The translations under genes and the position numbers were made by a program. Shown in pieces: positions 14,444 to 22,995 of a stretch of DNA of 32,412 bases. The notes under the pieces were generated by a model. It was not told the DNA's origin and ran no database searches. It saw nothing but the letters and a program-made list of their open reading frames with translations. The stretch comes from Vallitalea maricola (GTDB lineage: Bacteria > Bacillota > Clostridia > Lachnospirales > Vallitaleaceae), in contig NZ_BTPU01000019.1 of NCBI RefSeq assembly GCF_036985595.1, positions 1 to 32,412 of the forward strand, read 5' to 3'. Position 1 is the stretch's first letter, and every line of letters starts with the position of its first letter.

Positions 14444-17407
14444 TTAGAAGAAACTAGTTTTAAATGATGATACACTATTACATTCAGTAGAACCATTACT
14501 ATTGGTTCCAATAACTTTCCAATAATAGGTTGTTAATCTGTTTAGTGTTATATTGGAAGTATAATTACTATTATTAATATCTGATATATTTATCTCAGAG
14601 CTGGAAAAATCACTATTATCATCAACAATAATTTGATAGCTGGAAGCATTCATTGAATCTCCCCAATCAAAATATGTATTATTGCGGGATATCCATCTTG
14701 AATCATTAGCTGGAGATAATAAATCAAAGCTTCCTGGTAATGTTGATGAGCTACTGTCCTTATATCCCATTACTTGGAATTCATATATACGTGCAGCTGA
14801 ATCTCCTCCTGCATCTGTTATATATAATCTTACATAACTTGCAGATGTAAGGGCTATTGCGTGACTACTTATTCCTGATGTATTACCTTGCATATCAACT
14901 ACATTTGTCCAATTAGTTCCATCGTTGCTGACTTGTATTTTATAATCGCTTGTATTATAGCCTGAGCCTTCTCCACCTGCTTCAGCATGCTTGACAACGA
15001 ACTCACTAAGAACATATTCTGAGCCAAGTTCTACAACAAGCCAATGAGGTTCTGCTCCTGTTGCACACCATTTAGTATTTACTTCATTATCAACTGCTCC
15101 TGATGGTTCTTCTCCTGAAACGAAGGTATCTGCTGTAGCGTTTTTAGAAACAGCTATATTACTTACTGTTATGTCATTAGAAACTACAATCAATTCTTCC
15201 TTAGTCTCAATATCTTCACCCATTTCATTAGTTGCTGTTAAAGTTACATTGTAAATACCTTCAGTAGTGTAAGTTACTTGTGGATTCTCTTCATTGCTGC
15301 TGCTTGGTGAACCTCCTGGGAAATCCCAAGTGATTGACTGAGTAGCTTCTGTAGATTTATTATGAAATGTAACTGTTTCATTAGGCTTGATTAACGTCTT
15401 ACTTACTGTAAAATCTGCTACTGGGATTGGATATGGAGGCCACTGAAAAGATACATTAGCTACTTGACCATGATTATAATTCTTATCAAGTGCTATTACT
15501 TCTAGAGTTGTCTCTGTTTCATAACCATCACGTCGCATTTCTGACACATAATATGCATTATTAGGTGTAGCCCCAATAAATTCTTTTGTACCATCAGATT
15601 TCACTCTATAAACTTCATATACTTCTATATCCCCATCAAGTTTGTTCCATTTTAATCTTGCGTCTGCATATAAACCTTCTCTAATATCATTATTAACAAT
15701 TGTCAACCCAGAAACTGGTTGAAGTACGCTTAAATCTGTATTTCTTATGGATATCTGCCCTACATTTATTGTGTAGTCTGCTATAGTAGTATCACTATCA
15801 AAATTCAAAGATAACTGTTCTATAGTTTTACCAGCAAATCCACTTAATGATATTGTTTTTGTTGTCCACTCATTTTGTGTAGATGTTCCTACATCCAGAT
15901 AAGTAAATTGATCCTTATTATCTTCAAAAGAAATACCTACCTGCATATGTGATTCATTCAATGGTGTTTTATAAGTTATGTATAAGTTAGTATTTGAATC
16001 TATTGAAAGATTAGTTTTGTAGAGTTTAAGATGTGTTGCATTTTCATGACTTAACACACCACTTACTTTTAATGAACTTCCACCATAATATGCAGTTGTC
16101 CAGTCAAAACTTGGATATAAAGGAGTACCAGTGCTATCTGCAATCCATCTCCATGTAGGTAGAACATCCTGCAAGCTTCTGTTATTCCAATCTCTGTTAC
16201 GTTTCACTTCTCCATTCACCGCATATATGTGTCCATTACCAGTATTAAAATTAGTTGTAAATGGAAGACTGTCAATTGGTGATTTTGCTATTATGTAATG
16301 AGCTATACCTTTCCAATAATCTGATGTGTCATTATTTCTTGGGTCCCTGTATTTTCCTACCCAGAAGCGATTTGCTCTAGCATAGAAATCATCTCCATCT
16401 GAAGAACTTCTGAATGTCCAGTCAGGTCTATAGATTCCTATGGAAGTCTTAGCTTCCTGACCTTCTGGAAAAACTCCATCCCATTCAACATAGAATTGAC
16501 CGCTTGGTTCATTATAACCATTAGCCTCAGTATAAACTCCTGCATACACATCATACTGACTTCTACCTAGGCTGATTGCCTTATCACGTGATGAAGACAT
16601 ATCATTCCACCAATAGTTTGTAAAGAATCCATTAGTGACTACATGATTTCCATCTTGGAAAAACATTTCATTATTGCTGGTAAGTGCATTTTCATATTGG
16701 ATATTTCCATTCTTGCTCATTGAATCATACCAGTGAAGCTCCATTCCTTCTGGTTTATTCTCCTGGAAATATTTCATGAACTCCTGCATCTGTTTTGCAT
16801 CTGCCGAAGTGGCACCTTGAGTTTCTTCGTGCATGAACCATCCATCAAATCCATAGTACTGTGCTACCTCAATAAGCTTATCTGCCCCAGGGAATACCCC
16901 TGCAGGATTTTCTTGTATCATTTCTCTTACCCATTGTAATTGACCACCATAATAATCAGGCTGGAAATTGACACAACCTAAAACTTTAACTCCATTTTTA
17001 TGAGCTGCATCTATTACATCTGCACTAGGAGTAACGATTATACCTTCAGAAGCTGAACCACCCCACATAACTAATGAGTCCACATACTGCCAATAGTTGA
17101 ATGTATACCTATCAAATACATCTGACCCTTGGGATGGGTTATCACTTGTACTTGGATTCATAGTAGCTAATATCTGAATCTTTGGCTCTGCCATTGCGTT
17201 ACTATTAACTCCATCTCCAGTAAACCGGTTTTCCAAAGGAACTACTCCTCTATTAAAAGCTGAATCCTCATCTGTCTCTGGTGTCCACTCCAGTAATTCA
17301 TTTGGATACCAATATGATGCATAAGGCTGCTGTGCATTGGCATTTTGTGTCAACATACAGAATGTCGCAAAAAAAGCTAGAACTAGAAATACTCTTAATT
17401 TCTTCAT
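14444..17407 (-). CDS. Secreted endo-beta-N-acetylglucosaminidase, GH85, multidomain
   Basis: The protein has 987 residues from the ATG at 17407; GGAGG lies 8 nt upstream, so the longer frame from 17425 is not used. A signal peptide (KKLRVFLVLAFF to QNANA) is followed by a GH85 barrel (~30-400) with PYASYWYPNELLEW, VKVLGCVNFQPD, YGFDGWFMHEETQG and ELHWYDSM. GH85 enzymes cut the chitobiose core of N-linked glycans through an oxazoline intermediate, using an Asn-x-Glu pair. Here the pair reads His193-x-Glu195, so the acid is kept and the Asn is replaced. After the barrel come a beta-sandwich (~430-560), a fibronectin-like strand set, a PKD domain (~660-745), an F5/8 type C/CBM32 module (~750-890) and a C-terminal Fn3-like domain. 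No wall anchor is seen, so it is probably released. It sits between its likely regulators and an importer. Confidence 0.93.
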   Translation of the reverse strand: MKKLRVFLVLAFFATFCMLTQNANAQQPYASYWYPNELLEWTPETDEDSAFNRGVVPLENRFTGDGVNSNAMAEPKIQILATMNPSTSDNPSQGSDVFDRYTFNYWQYVDSLVMWGGSASEGIIVTPSADVIDAAHKNGVKVLGCVNFQPDYYGGQLQWVREMIQENPAGVFPGADKLIEVAQYYGFDGWFMHEETQGATSADAKQMQEFMKYFQENKPEGMELHWYDSMSKNGNIQYENALTSNNEMFFQDGNHVVTNGFFTNYWWNDMSSSRDKAISLGRSQYDVYAGVYTEANGYNEPSGQFYVEWDGVFPEGQEAKTSIGIYRPDWTFRSSSDGDDFYARANRFWVGKYRDPRNNDTSDYWKGIAHYIIAKSPIDSLPFTTNFNTGNGHIYAVNGEVKRNRDWNNRSLQDVLPTWRWIADSTGTPLYPSFDWTTAYYGGSSLKVSGVLSHENATHLKLYKTNLSIDSNTNLYITYKTPLNESHMQVGISFEDNKDQFTYLDVGTSTQNEWTTKTISLSGFAGKTIEQLSLNFDSDTTIADYTINVGQISIRNTDLSVLQPVSGLTIVNNDIREGLYADARLKWNKLDGDIEVYEVYRVKSDGTKEFIGATPNNAYYVSEMRRDGYETETTLEVIALDKNYNHGQVANVSFQWPPYPIPVADFTVSKTLIKPNETVTFHNKSTEATQSITWDFPGGSPSSSNEENPQVTYTTEGIYNVTLTATNEMGEDIETKEELIVVSNDITVSNIAVSKNATADTFVSGEEPSGAVDNEVNTKWCATGAEPHWLVVELGSEYVLSEFVVKHAEAGGEGSGYNTSDYKIQVSNDGTNWTNVVDMQGNTSGISSHAIALTSASYVRLYITDAGGDSAARIYEFQVMGYKDSSSSTLPGSFDLLSPANDSRWISRNNTYFDWGDSMNASSYQIIVDDNSDFSSSEINISDINNSNYTSNITLNRLTTYYWKVIGTNSNGSTECNSVSSFKTSFF

Positions 17408-17445
17408 CACCATATCCTCCTTCATTATTCATTCAACATATATAG

Positions 17446-17474
17446 ATTATATAAGTAAAAGACTTATAATCTAA
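17446..17474 (-). promoter_or_regulatory. Weak candidate promoter and palindrome upstream of the GH85 gene
   Basis: On the minus strand TTAGAT (17474-17469), a 17-bp spacer and TATAAT (17451-17446) are present. A palindrome (ATAAGT at 17451-17456, ACTTAT at 17462-17467) abuts the -10 and could be an operator. The -35 is poor. Confidence 0.35.
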
Positions 17475-17518
17475 TGGATTTTTCTTAGGATAGCATTGGA
17501 CAAATCTCTAAGAAATAT

Positions 17519-17565
17519 AAAATGGCTGTTCTCGTACCGCAAATTATTACGAGACAGCCCCATTT
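17519..17565 (-). terminator. Terminator overlapping the end of the response-regulator gene
   Basis: Arms 17521-17536 and 17548-17565 pair imperfectly (TACGAGA-CAGCC core against GGCTGTTCTCGTA), with a T/A-rich tail on the minus strand. The stem includes the last codons and stop of the gene. It separates the regulators from the GH85 gene. Confidence 0.65.
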
Positions 17566-19136
17566 CTATACTCCATAGGAGTATAATTAAATTCTTTTTT
17601 GAATACTCTATAAAAGTATTGAAGATCATTATAGCCTACACTCTTGGCTATTTCTTCAACATTGATATTTGTTTCTTTAAGCATTCTACAAGCATACTCC
17701 AGCCTCTTCATTGTAATGTACTTAGTACAGGTTACTCCTAACTGCTCCTTAAATATAGTAGAGAAATAGTTAGGGTTAATTCCATATCTAGCAGCTAGAC
17801 TTTTTACATTAATCTTTTCTTCATAATGCATGTCAATGTATTTTGTAATTTCATCAACTAATTCCCTACAATTTATAGGTGTCTTTTTATTTATTATCAG
17901 TCTATTGTCAATGAGTCTATATAGATATAGTGAAATATCTTCTAGTCTATTGGCATAGTTCATGATATCATATTGTGATAAATCATATTGAGTAACCTTC
18001 TGTATTTCTACACTTGTGGAATATAATGTCTCATATATAGTATTTACTACCTCAGAATATAAGAAGTACAAGTTCCCAGCATTAGATTCTCTGAATCTAT
18101 CTTTTGAAAATATCTCTTGTAGTAGTACTTCAACATTCTTGATATATCCTCTTTCAATATTCTTCTTTAGTAGCTTCAATTCATTTTTAGGGAACAAAAA
18201 TTCATTTGATAAGTCCATATGCTCTCCAGTATAGATTTTATTAAGACCATAGATAAGTCTTAGGTCAAGAGCTTTCTTGGCTGATTTATAAAGTTCATCA
18301 TTAATAAGGGTAAGTATAGTACTGATACCTATGGTCTTGGAAATCTGCTCCTCTGATAAACAATCATAGAATAACTTTTTACTGATCCTGTCACAAGTCA
18401 ATTTTAACTTTTCTGCATCTCCCCATATTAATATCAATATTTGATTCAGTATATCCATGTTATTAAATGCATAATAATTGTCAAAATGAATATTAGTAAC
18501 CAGATAATCAAATATCTTGGTCTTCACGTCTTCAATATCATAGTAATTATTTTTACATTCACCTTTTGCGTCATAGTTGATGTTCAGTACAATCAATTGA
18601 TATTGGTTACTATTATACATAATAGGATAATTGTACTGTAAGAATTTACTGTCATGCTTATTTGATTTTAATAAATAGTTTAATTCATTTTCATATGTTA
18701 ATTTTTCATTACGTATCTTTATATTAATATTTTCTTTTGATAAAATATTGTATTGTTTCTTTTCTTCTATACGAGAAATCACTTTATCAAGAGCTGACAT
18801 TAGATCTTCATCTGTAGTAGGTTTCATAAGATAACTCTTCACACCCATATTGATAGCTGCTTCAGCATATCGAAACTCTGAATATCCGCTGATAATAATG
18901 AACTCTACATGCTTATTGAATTCTCTTACCTTCTTTATCAATTCTATACCATCCATATCTGGCATACAGATGTCAGTAATAATTATATCAATATCATTGT
19001 CTTTTATTATTTCCATGGCTTCAATACCATTTCTGGCATCATGGATCTCTTCAAACGGCAAATCAACTTTTTTAAGTTTATGTACAAGACCTTTACGAAT
19101 CCATTTTTCATCTTCCACAACTAATAAAGTATACAT
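17547..19136 (-). CDS. Response regulator with AraC-type output domain (YesN-like)
   Basis: The protein has 529 residues from the ATG at 19136. A run of seven G (19143-19149) serves as its binding site; an upstream GTG at 19154 overlaps the kinase stop and precedes that site. The N-terminal receiver domain (~1-120) has the acidic pocket LVVEDE, the phosphoacceptor Asp55 in ITDICMPDMDG, the Ser/Thr switch in IIISGYSEF and the conserved Lys in YLMKPTTD. A ~270-residue linker follows. The C-terminal ~100 residues hold the AraC double helix-turn-helix (INVKSLAARYGINPNYFSTIFKEQLG and INVEEIAKSVGYNDLQYFYRVFKKEF, then TPMEYR). It pairs with the overlapping kinase gene and most likely activates the GH85 and importer genes. 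Confidence 0.94.
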   Translation of the reverse strand: MYTLLVVEDEKWIRKGLVHKLKKVDLPFEEIHDARNGIEAMEIIKDNDIDIIITDICMPDMDGIELIKKVREFNKHVEFIIISGYSEFRYAEAAINMGVKSYLMKPTTDEDLMSALDKVISRIEEKKQYNILSKENINIKIRNEKLTYENELNYLLKSNKHDSKFLQYNYPIMYNSNQYQLIVLNINYDAKGECKNNYYDIEDVKTKIFDYLVTNIHFDNYYAFNNMDILNQILILIWGDAEKLKLTCDRISKKLFYDCLSEEQISKTIGISTILTLINDELYKSAKKALDLRLIYGLNKIYTGEHMDLSNEFLFPKNELKLLKKNIERGYIKNVEVLLQEIFSKDRFRESNAGNLYFLYSEVVNTIYETLYSTSVEIQKVTQYDLSQYDIMNYANRLEDISLYLYRLIDNRLIINKKTPINCRELVDEITKYIDMHYEEKINVKSLAARYGINPNYFSTIFKEQLGVTCTKYITMKRLEYACRMLKETNINVEEIAKSVGYNDLQYFYRVFKKEFNYTPMEYRNGAVS

Positions 19137-19150
19137 ACCATGCCCCCCCA

Positions 19151-20950
19151 TCACAAATAAATCGGCAATTTGTAAATAACTTTTGTCCCTTTACCCATAA
19201 CACTCTTTATATCTATTCCATATTCATCTCCACAAGTCATTTTAATTCTCAAGTTTACATTCCTTAAGCCTATACTCTTTCCTCGAGTTTGGTCAAGGTT
19301 GAATGACATATCATTAATGAATTCATTTATCTCCAGTAACATTTCTTCACTCATTCCAATGCCATTATCAGTAACGGTCATTATCAGGTATTTTTCAACC
19401 ACTTCAGCTTCTATTTTAATTGTACCTTTTTCCCTATTTCTAAAACCATATTTTATAGCATTCTCAACTATAGGCTGTAAGATGAACTTTAGTATCTTAT
19501 ACTTTTTAATTTCCTCACTTACATTAGTTATAATACTATATTTATCATCAAATCTAATATTCTGGATGTCAATATAATTCCTTATATGATTCTCTTCTTG
19601 ATAAAACATAACAAATTCTTCTGAATCCTTATTCAGACTATATCTGAACATCTCTCCCAGTTTTTGACTCATTATAGATATTTCATTACAGTCATAAATC
19701 TCCGCAATATAATTAATGGATTCTAATGTATTGTATAGAAAATGAGGATTAATCTGAAATTGCAGTGCAACTAATTCAGCTTCCCTTTTTTCAATTTTTT
19801 CTATATAATTTTCTCTTATAAGTGATTTTATTTTTTCTATTGAACCATTAAAATAATTATCCAGTTCTCCTATTTCATCTTCACCAATAACATTTTCAGT
19901 TATTTCAAGGTCACCTTTTTGCACCTTTAACATCTTTTTGTATAAAACCTGTATTCTGCTTGAAAATTTCTTAGAAAATAATATTGTTATCAAAATAACT
20001 AAAAATGTTACAATAATACCATATATGACTATACTCTTGGTTTCATTTTCTATCACTTCATAAATCGAGGAATAATGGGTTACAAAGAAAACTCTCCAAT
20101 TATACCGATTTACTTTTTTATAGAAAACTACATCTTTGTTTTGAAGCACTTGTCTATAAGTCAATGTATTGTTTTTGGTATGCAAAGAATTGATTGTCTG
20201 CAATCCATCTTTTTTGTATTGTAAATCCCCTTCATAATAGACTAATTTGTTTTCATCATCCAGTATATACAAACTGTTTTTATAATCATTATCAGTCTTT
20301 TTATTAAGCCCAAACAATTCCCTATCCAATATATCTATTTTCAATAAACCTATAATGTTCCAATTTTCACTGGCAATGTCAATGATAGGTCTTACGATTG
20401 AAACTATGTTATCATCTAATGTTGGCACCTCATAGAAAAAAGTGGTCATTTCCTTACTGTCAATATTCATTTTATTTCCCCAAGTTTCCTCAGATATCAT
20501 ACTTATGTTAGAAACACTATGACCATCTCTAGGGAAATTAGGATCAAGAGAATACAGCATTATATTATAAATACCGTTGACCCTTTTGCTTTTATACATT
20601 ATATCTATATTCTTGGATATCTTTTCATGTACTTTATTGACATCTTTTTGCTGCCATCTATCTGCTTCTGATAGTATCTTTTGAACTGAATCATTAACAA
20701 TAATTCCCCAAGTCAGATTTTCATATACGTTCAATTTAAATTGAATACCATCTATGTATTTATTAAATAATTGTTCACTACTCTGAAATAATTGATGCTC
20801 TACTTGGTTATGCGTATTTTTATATGATGATATGCTGAATGTAATAATGGGTATCATACCAATAAAAATAATATACCACATTAATTTATAGAAAATCTTC
20901 ATATTTCTTATATGTCGGCTAATTGTTGTATACATTCGTCTAAGCATCAT
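19151..20950 (-). CDS. Sensor histidine kinase, YesM family
   Basis: The protein has about 599 residues. The start is uncertain: ATG at 20950 or 20947 follows a weak GGTGAT, while the frame extends to a TTG at 20974. One membrane span near residue 30 (YIIFIGMIPIITFSISSY) and one near 290 (IVIYGIIVTFLVILITILF) flank a ~250-residue extracellular dCache-like sensor. A HAMP linker follows, then the His_kinase box FQINPHFLYNTLESINYIAE with the phosphorylated His at about residue 400. The HATPase domain has LQPIVENAIKYGF (N box), VTDNGIGMSEE (G1) and GKSIGLRNVNLR (G2). The stop overlaps the response-regulator frame. YesM-YesN pairs beside Lpl importers usually sense extracellular sugars. Confidence 0.94.
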   Translation of the reverse strand: MMLRRMYTTISRHIRNMKIFYKLMWYIIFIGMIPIITFSISSYKNTHNQVEHQLFQSSEQLFNKYIDGIQFKLNVYENLTWGIIVNDSVQKILSEADRWQQKDVNKVHEKISKNIDIMYKSKRVNGIYNIMLYSLDPNFPRDGHSVSNISMISEETWGNKMNIDSKEMTTFFYEVPTLDDNIVSIVRPIIDIASENWNIIGLLKIDILDRELFGLNKKTDNDYKNSLYILDDENKLVYYEGDLQYKKDGLQTINSLHTKNNTLTYRQVLQNKDVVFYKKVNRYNWRVFFVTHYSSIYEVIENETKSIVIYGIIVTFLVILITILFSKKFSSRIQVLYKKMLKVQKGDLEITENVIGEDEIGELDNYFNGSIEKIKSLIRENYIEKIEKREAELVALQFQINPHFLYNTLESINYIAEIYDCNEISIMSQKLGEMFRYSLNKDSEEFVMFYQEENHIRNYIDIQNIRFDDKYSIITNVSEEIKKYKILKFILQPIVENAIKYGFRNREKGTIKIEAEVVEKYLIMTVTDNGIGMSEEMLLEINEFINDMSFNLDQTRGKSIGLRNVNLRIKMTCGDEYGIDIKSVMGKGTKVIYKLPIYL

Positions 20951-21092
20951 AATCACCATATTATAAATTTTCAATCACTATAATTATAAAATATTCTATT
21001 ACATTTTTCAACATAGACTATTTTAATGATTTATTAGAGTATATTATACTAATATTAAATAATATATTTATTAAAACTAAATATATAAACAT

Positions 21093-21121
21093 TTGACTTT
21101 ATACTAATGTTTCTGTATATT
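21093..21121 (+). promoter_or_regulatory. Sigma-A promoter of pheA
   Basis: A -35 TTGACT (21093-21098), a 17-bp spacer and a -10 TATATT (21116-21121) lie about 85 bp before the start codon. The short leader shows no terminator and no aromatic-rich frame, unlike aroF. Confidence 0.7.
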
Positions 21122-21204
21122 TATTAGTTAATACCTTTTAAAATTAATATTAATTTAGTTAAGACTAAAATTCAATTATAAATATACCTGAATGGAGTGA
21201 TTTC

Positions 21205-22026
21205 ATGTCATTATTACGAGTAGGATTTCAAGGTGTTAAAGGAGCTTTTGGCGAAGAAGCATTATATAATTATTTTGGAGAAGAAGTTCATACGGTAGCA
21301 GTTAAGAATTTTGAAGATATATGTACCTCATTAGAATCTGGAACAATAGAATATGGTGTACTTCCTATTGAAAATTCTTCTACAGGAGCTATTTCCGATG
21401 TTTATGATTTGATTAATAAGTATGAATGTCATATAGTTGGAGAAACCCATGTTAAAGTCAATCATAATCTTATGGGAATAAAAGGCTGTAAAATGGAAGA
21501 TATAGAAGAAGTGTATTCTCACCCACAAGCATTCGAACAAAGCAAGAATTACCTGAATAATTATAAATGGAAGCTTGTACCCTATTATAATACTGCAAAA
21601 AGTGCTGAATACATTATGAAGCAGGGAAATAAAAAAATAGCAGCAATAGGCAGTAAAAAAGCAGCTCAACTATACAATCTAGACATACTAGCATCAAACA
21701 TCAATTCTAATAACACCAATACAACACGTTTCATAATATTAGGAAAGAAATTAATAGTTAATGAAGAATGTAATAAAATCAGTGTAGTATTATCTACAGA
21801 ACATAAAGCGGGAGCTTTGTATCACGTTCTAAAGCATTTTGCAGAAAATAATATTAATATGTTAAAAATAGAGTCCCGACCTAGGGGAAATACTCCTTGG
21901 GAGTATAATTTCTATATTGATTTTGAGGGTAATATCAATAATGATATCATTAGGCAAGCTCTTGAAAAGATGTCCAAGGATTGTCATCATTTCAAGATTC
22001 TAGGTAATTATAAACAATTCAATTAA
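21205..22026 (+). CDS. pheA: Prephenate dehydratase
   Basis: This 273-residue enzyme converts prephenate to phenylpyruvate, the committed step to phenylalanine. The N-terminal catalytic region (~1-185) shows GFQGVKGAFGEEAL, GVLPIENSSTGAISDVYDLI, VYSHPQAFEQ, AAIGSKKAAQLYNL, and the essential TRF motif in NTTRFIIL. A C-terminal ACT domain (~190-270) has the Phe-binding ESRP motif (KIESRPRGNTPWEYNFYIDF) and GALYHVLKHFA, so feedback inhibition by Phe is expected. GGAGTGAT lies upstream of the ATG. It is monofunctional, with no chorismate mutase domain. It is transcribed alone; the region 22038-22076 may end its transcript. Confidence 0.96.
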   Translation: MSLLRVGFQGVKGAFGEEALYNYFGEEVHTVAVKNFEDICTSLESGTIEYGVLPIENSSTGAISDVYDLINKYECHIVGETHVKVNHNLMGIKGCKMEDIEEVYSHPQAFEQSKNYLNNYKWKLVPYYNTAKSAEYIMKQGNKKIAAIGSKKAAQLYNLDILASNINSNNTNTTRFIILGKKLIVNEECNKISVVLSTEHKAGALYHVLKHFAENNINMLKIESRPRGNTPWEYNFYIDFEGNINNDIIRQALEKMSKDCHHFKILGNYKQFN

Positions 22027-22037
22027 GAACTATAAAA

Positions 22038-22076
22038 AGGAGGCTGTCGGATAATGCATCTTTCCTACAGCCCCCT
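22038..22076 (-). terminator. Terminator between pheA and the small membrane-peptide gene
   Basis: Arms 22038-22050 and 22064-22076 form 11 pairs with two mismatches (AGGCTGT/ACAGCC core). Five T residues follow on the minus strand, so it mainly ends the 35-codon gene; it may also slow the convergent pheA transcript. Confidence 0.65.
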
Positions 22077-22096
22077 GTGTTATTATCAATCCAATT

Positions 22097-22204
22097 TTAC
22101 GCTATAAATGGAATTAATGCTATTGCAACAGCACTGCCAATCATTATTGCCGTTATTACTATAGCCACTCTTTTCATAAATTTTCTACTTCTGAATATGT
22201 TCAT
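22097..22204 (-). CDS. Small hydrophobic membrane peptide (35 aa), unknown function
   Basis: This 35-codon gene has a strong GGAGGG site 6 nt before its ATG and its own terminator. The product begins with a basic segment (NIFRSRKFMKR) followed by one membrane helix (VAIVITAIMIGSAVAIALI) and ends in PFIA. The size and plan recall short single-span Firmicute proteins such as the Prli42/DUF4044 type, but I could not match the sequence to either. The good binding site, codon use and terminator make it likely to be real. Confidence 0.65.
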   Translation of the reverse strand: MNIFRSRKFMKRVAIVITAIMIGSAVAIALIPFIA

Positions 22205-22358
22205 CTTGTTCCCTCCATGAATAATAATTTATACCCTTTTTTATTTATATACTAGTCCTTTATATTCATAAACATTGAGTTACTACTAATTATATATTAT
22301 AATAACACTATTAGTCAAAAGATAAAAGAAGTTATTTTTGACAAAACGAGGTGATATA

Positions 22359-22967
22359 ATGCCAATACCAATTTTTTTATTCTCATTCATAATACTAATT
22401 ATTGTTATCAAATTAAAAATGACCCAAGCTGATAAAACAATAAAGAATACCAGTAAAACTTTTTGGGCAAGAGAAGAAAAGGCAATGTTCACGAGAAAAA
22501 AATCCCTTGAAAATCTTGATTATATTTATATTGATAAAAATGAATTGCCTATATTAACTAAAGAAGAGTGCTCTGATGACATAATATATATTCAAAATAA
22601 AGTCCTGGAATTATTAGAACATAAAATAGTTAATTTTCACGGCAAGACAAATACCGATCTTAAATTAGAATACGGTACTGCCAATTTAGATACTCTTATT
22701 ATGTATGAAGAACATTATACCAAGCTTATAAAACATCTATACAAGTGGGGAAAGTTATTATACGAAAATAATAAAATAGATGCAGCTGTTCAGGTTTTAG
22801 AGATAGGCGTAAATATCAAAACTGATATCAGCAATCATTACATATTACTGGGAAGATTATATAAAATAAAAAAAGATACTAAGAGCTTTAATTCCCTATA
22901 CTCACAAATCAGCAATACTGACTTTATGTTGAAGGATAAAATATTAAATGCTCTAAGCTCTTTATAA
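22359..22967 (+). CDS. Membrane-anchored TPR-like protein, unknown function
   Basis: The protein has 202 residues from the ATG at 22359, which has GAGGTG (22349-22354) 4 nt upstream; the TTG at 22338 precedes that site and is not used. One N-terminal membrane span (PIPIFLFSFIILIIVIKL) is followed by a charged cytoplasmic region. The C-terminal ~80 residues form TPR-like helix pairs (LIKHLYKWGKLLYENNKIDAAVQVLEIGV, then SNHYILLGRLYKIKKDTKSFNSLY). A scaffold role is possible. No family was recognised. The gene stands alone, convergent with the exonuclease operon; the 28-bp gap to it shows no clear terminator. Confidence 0.75.
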   Translation: MPIPIFLFSFIILIIVIKLKMTQADKTIKNTSKTFWAREEKAMFTRKKSLENLDYIYIDKNELPILTKEECSDDIIYIQNKVLELLEHKIVNFHGKTNTDLKLEYGTANLDTLIMYEEHYTKLIKHLYKWGKLLYENNKIDAAVQVLEIGVNIKTDISNHYILLGRLYKIKKDTKSFNSLYSQISNTDFMLKDKILNALSSL

Positions 22968-22995
22968 TTTTTTATATTTAATTCAACTTATATAT

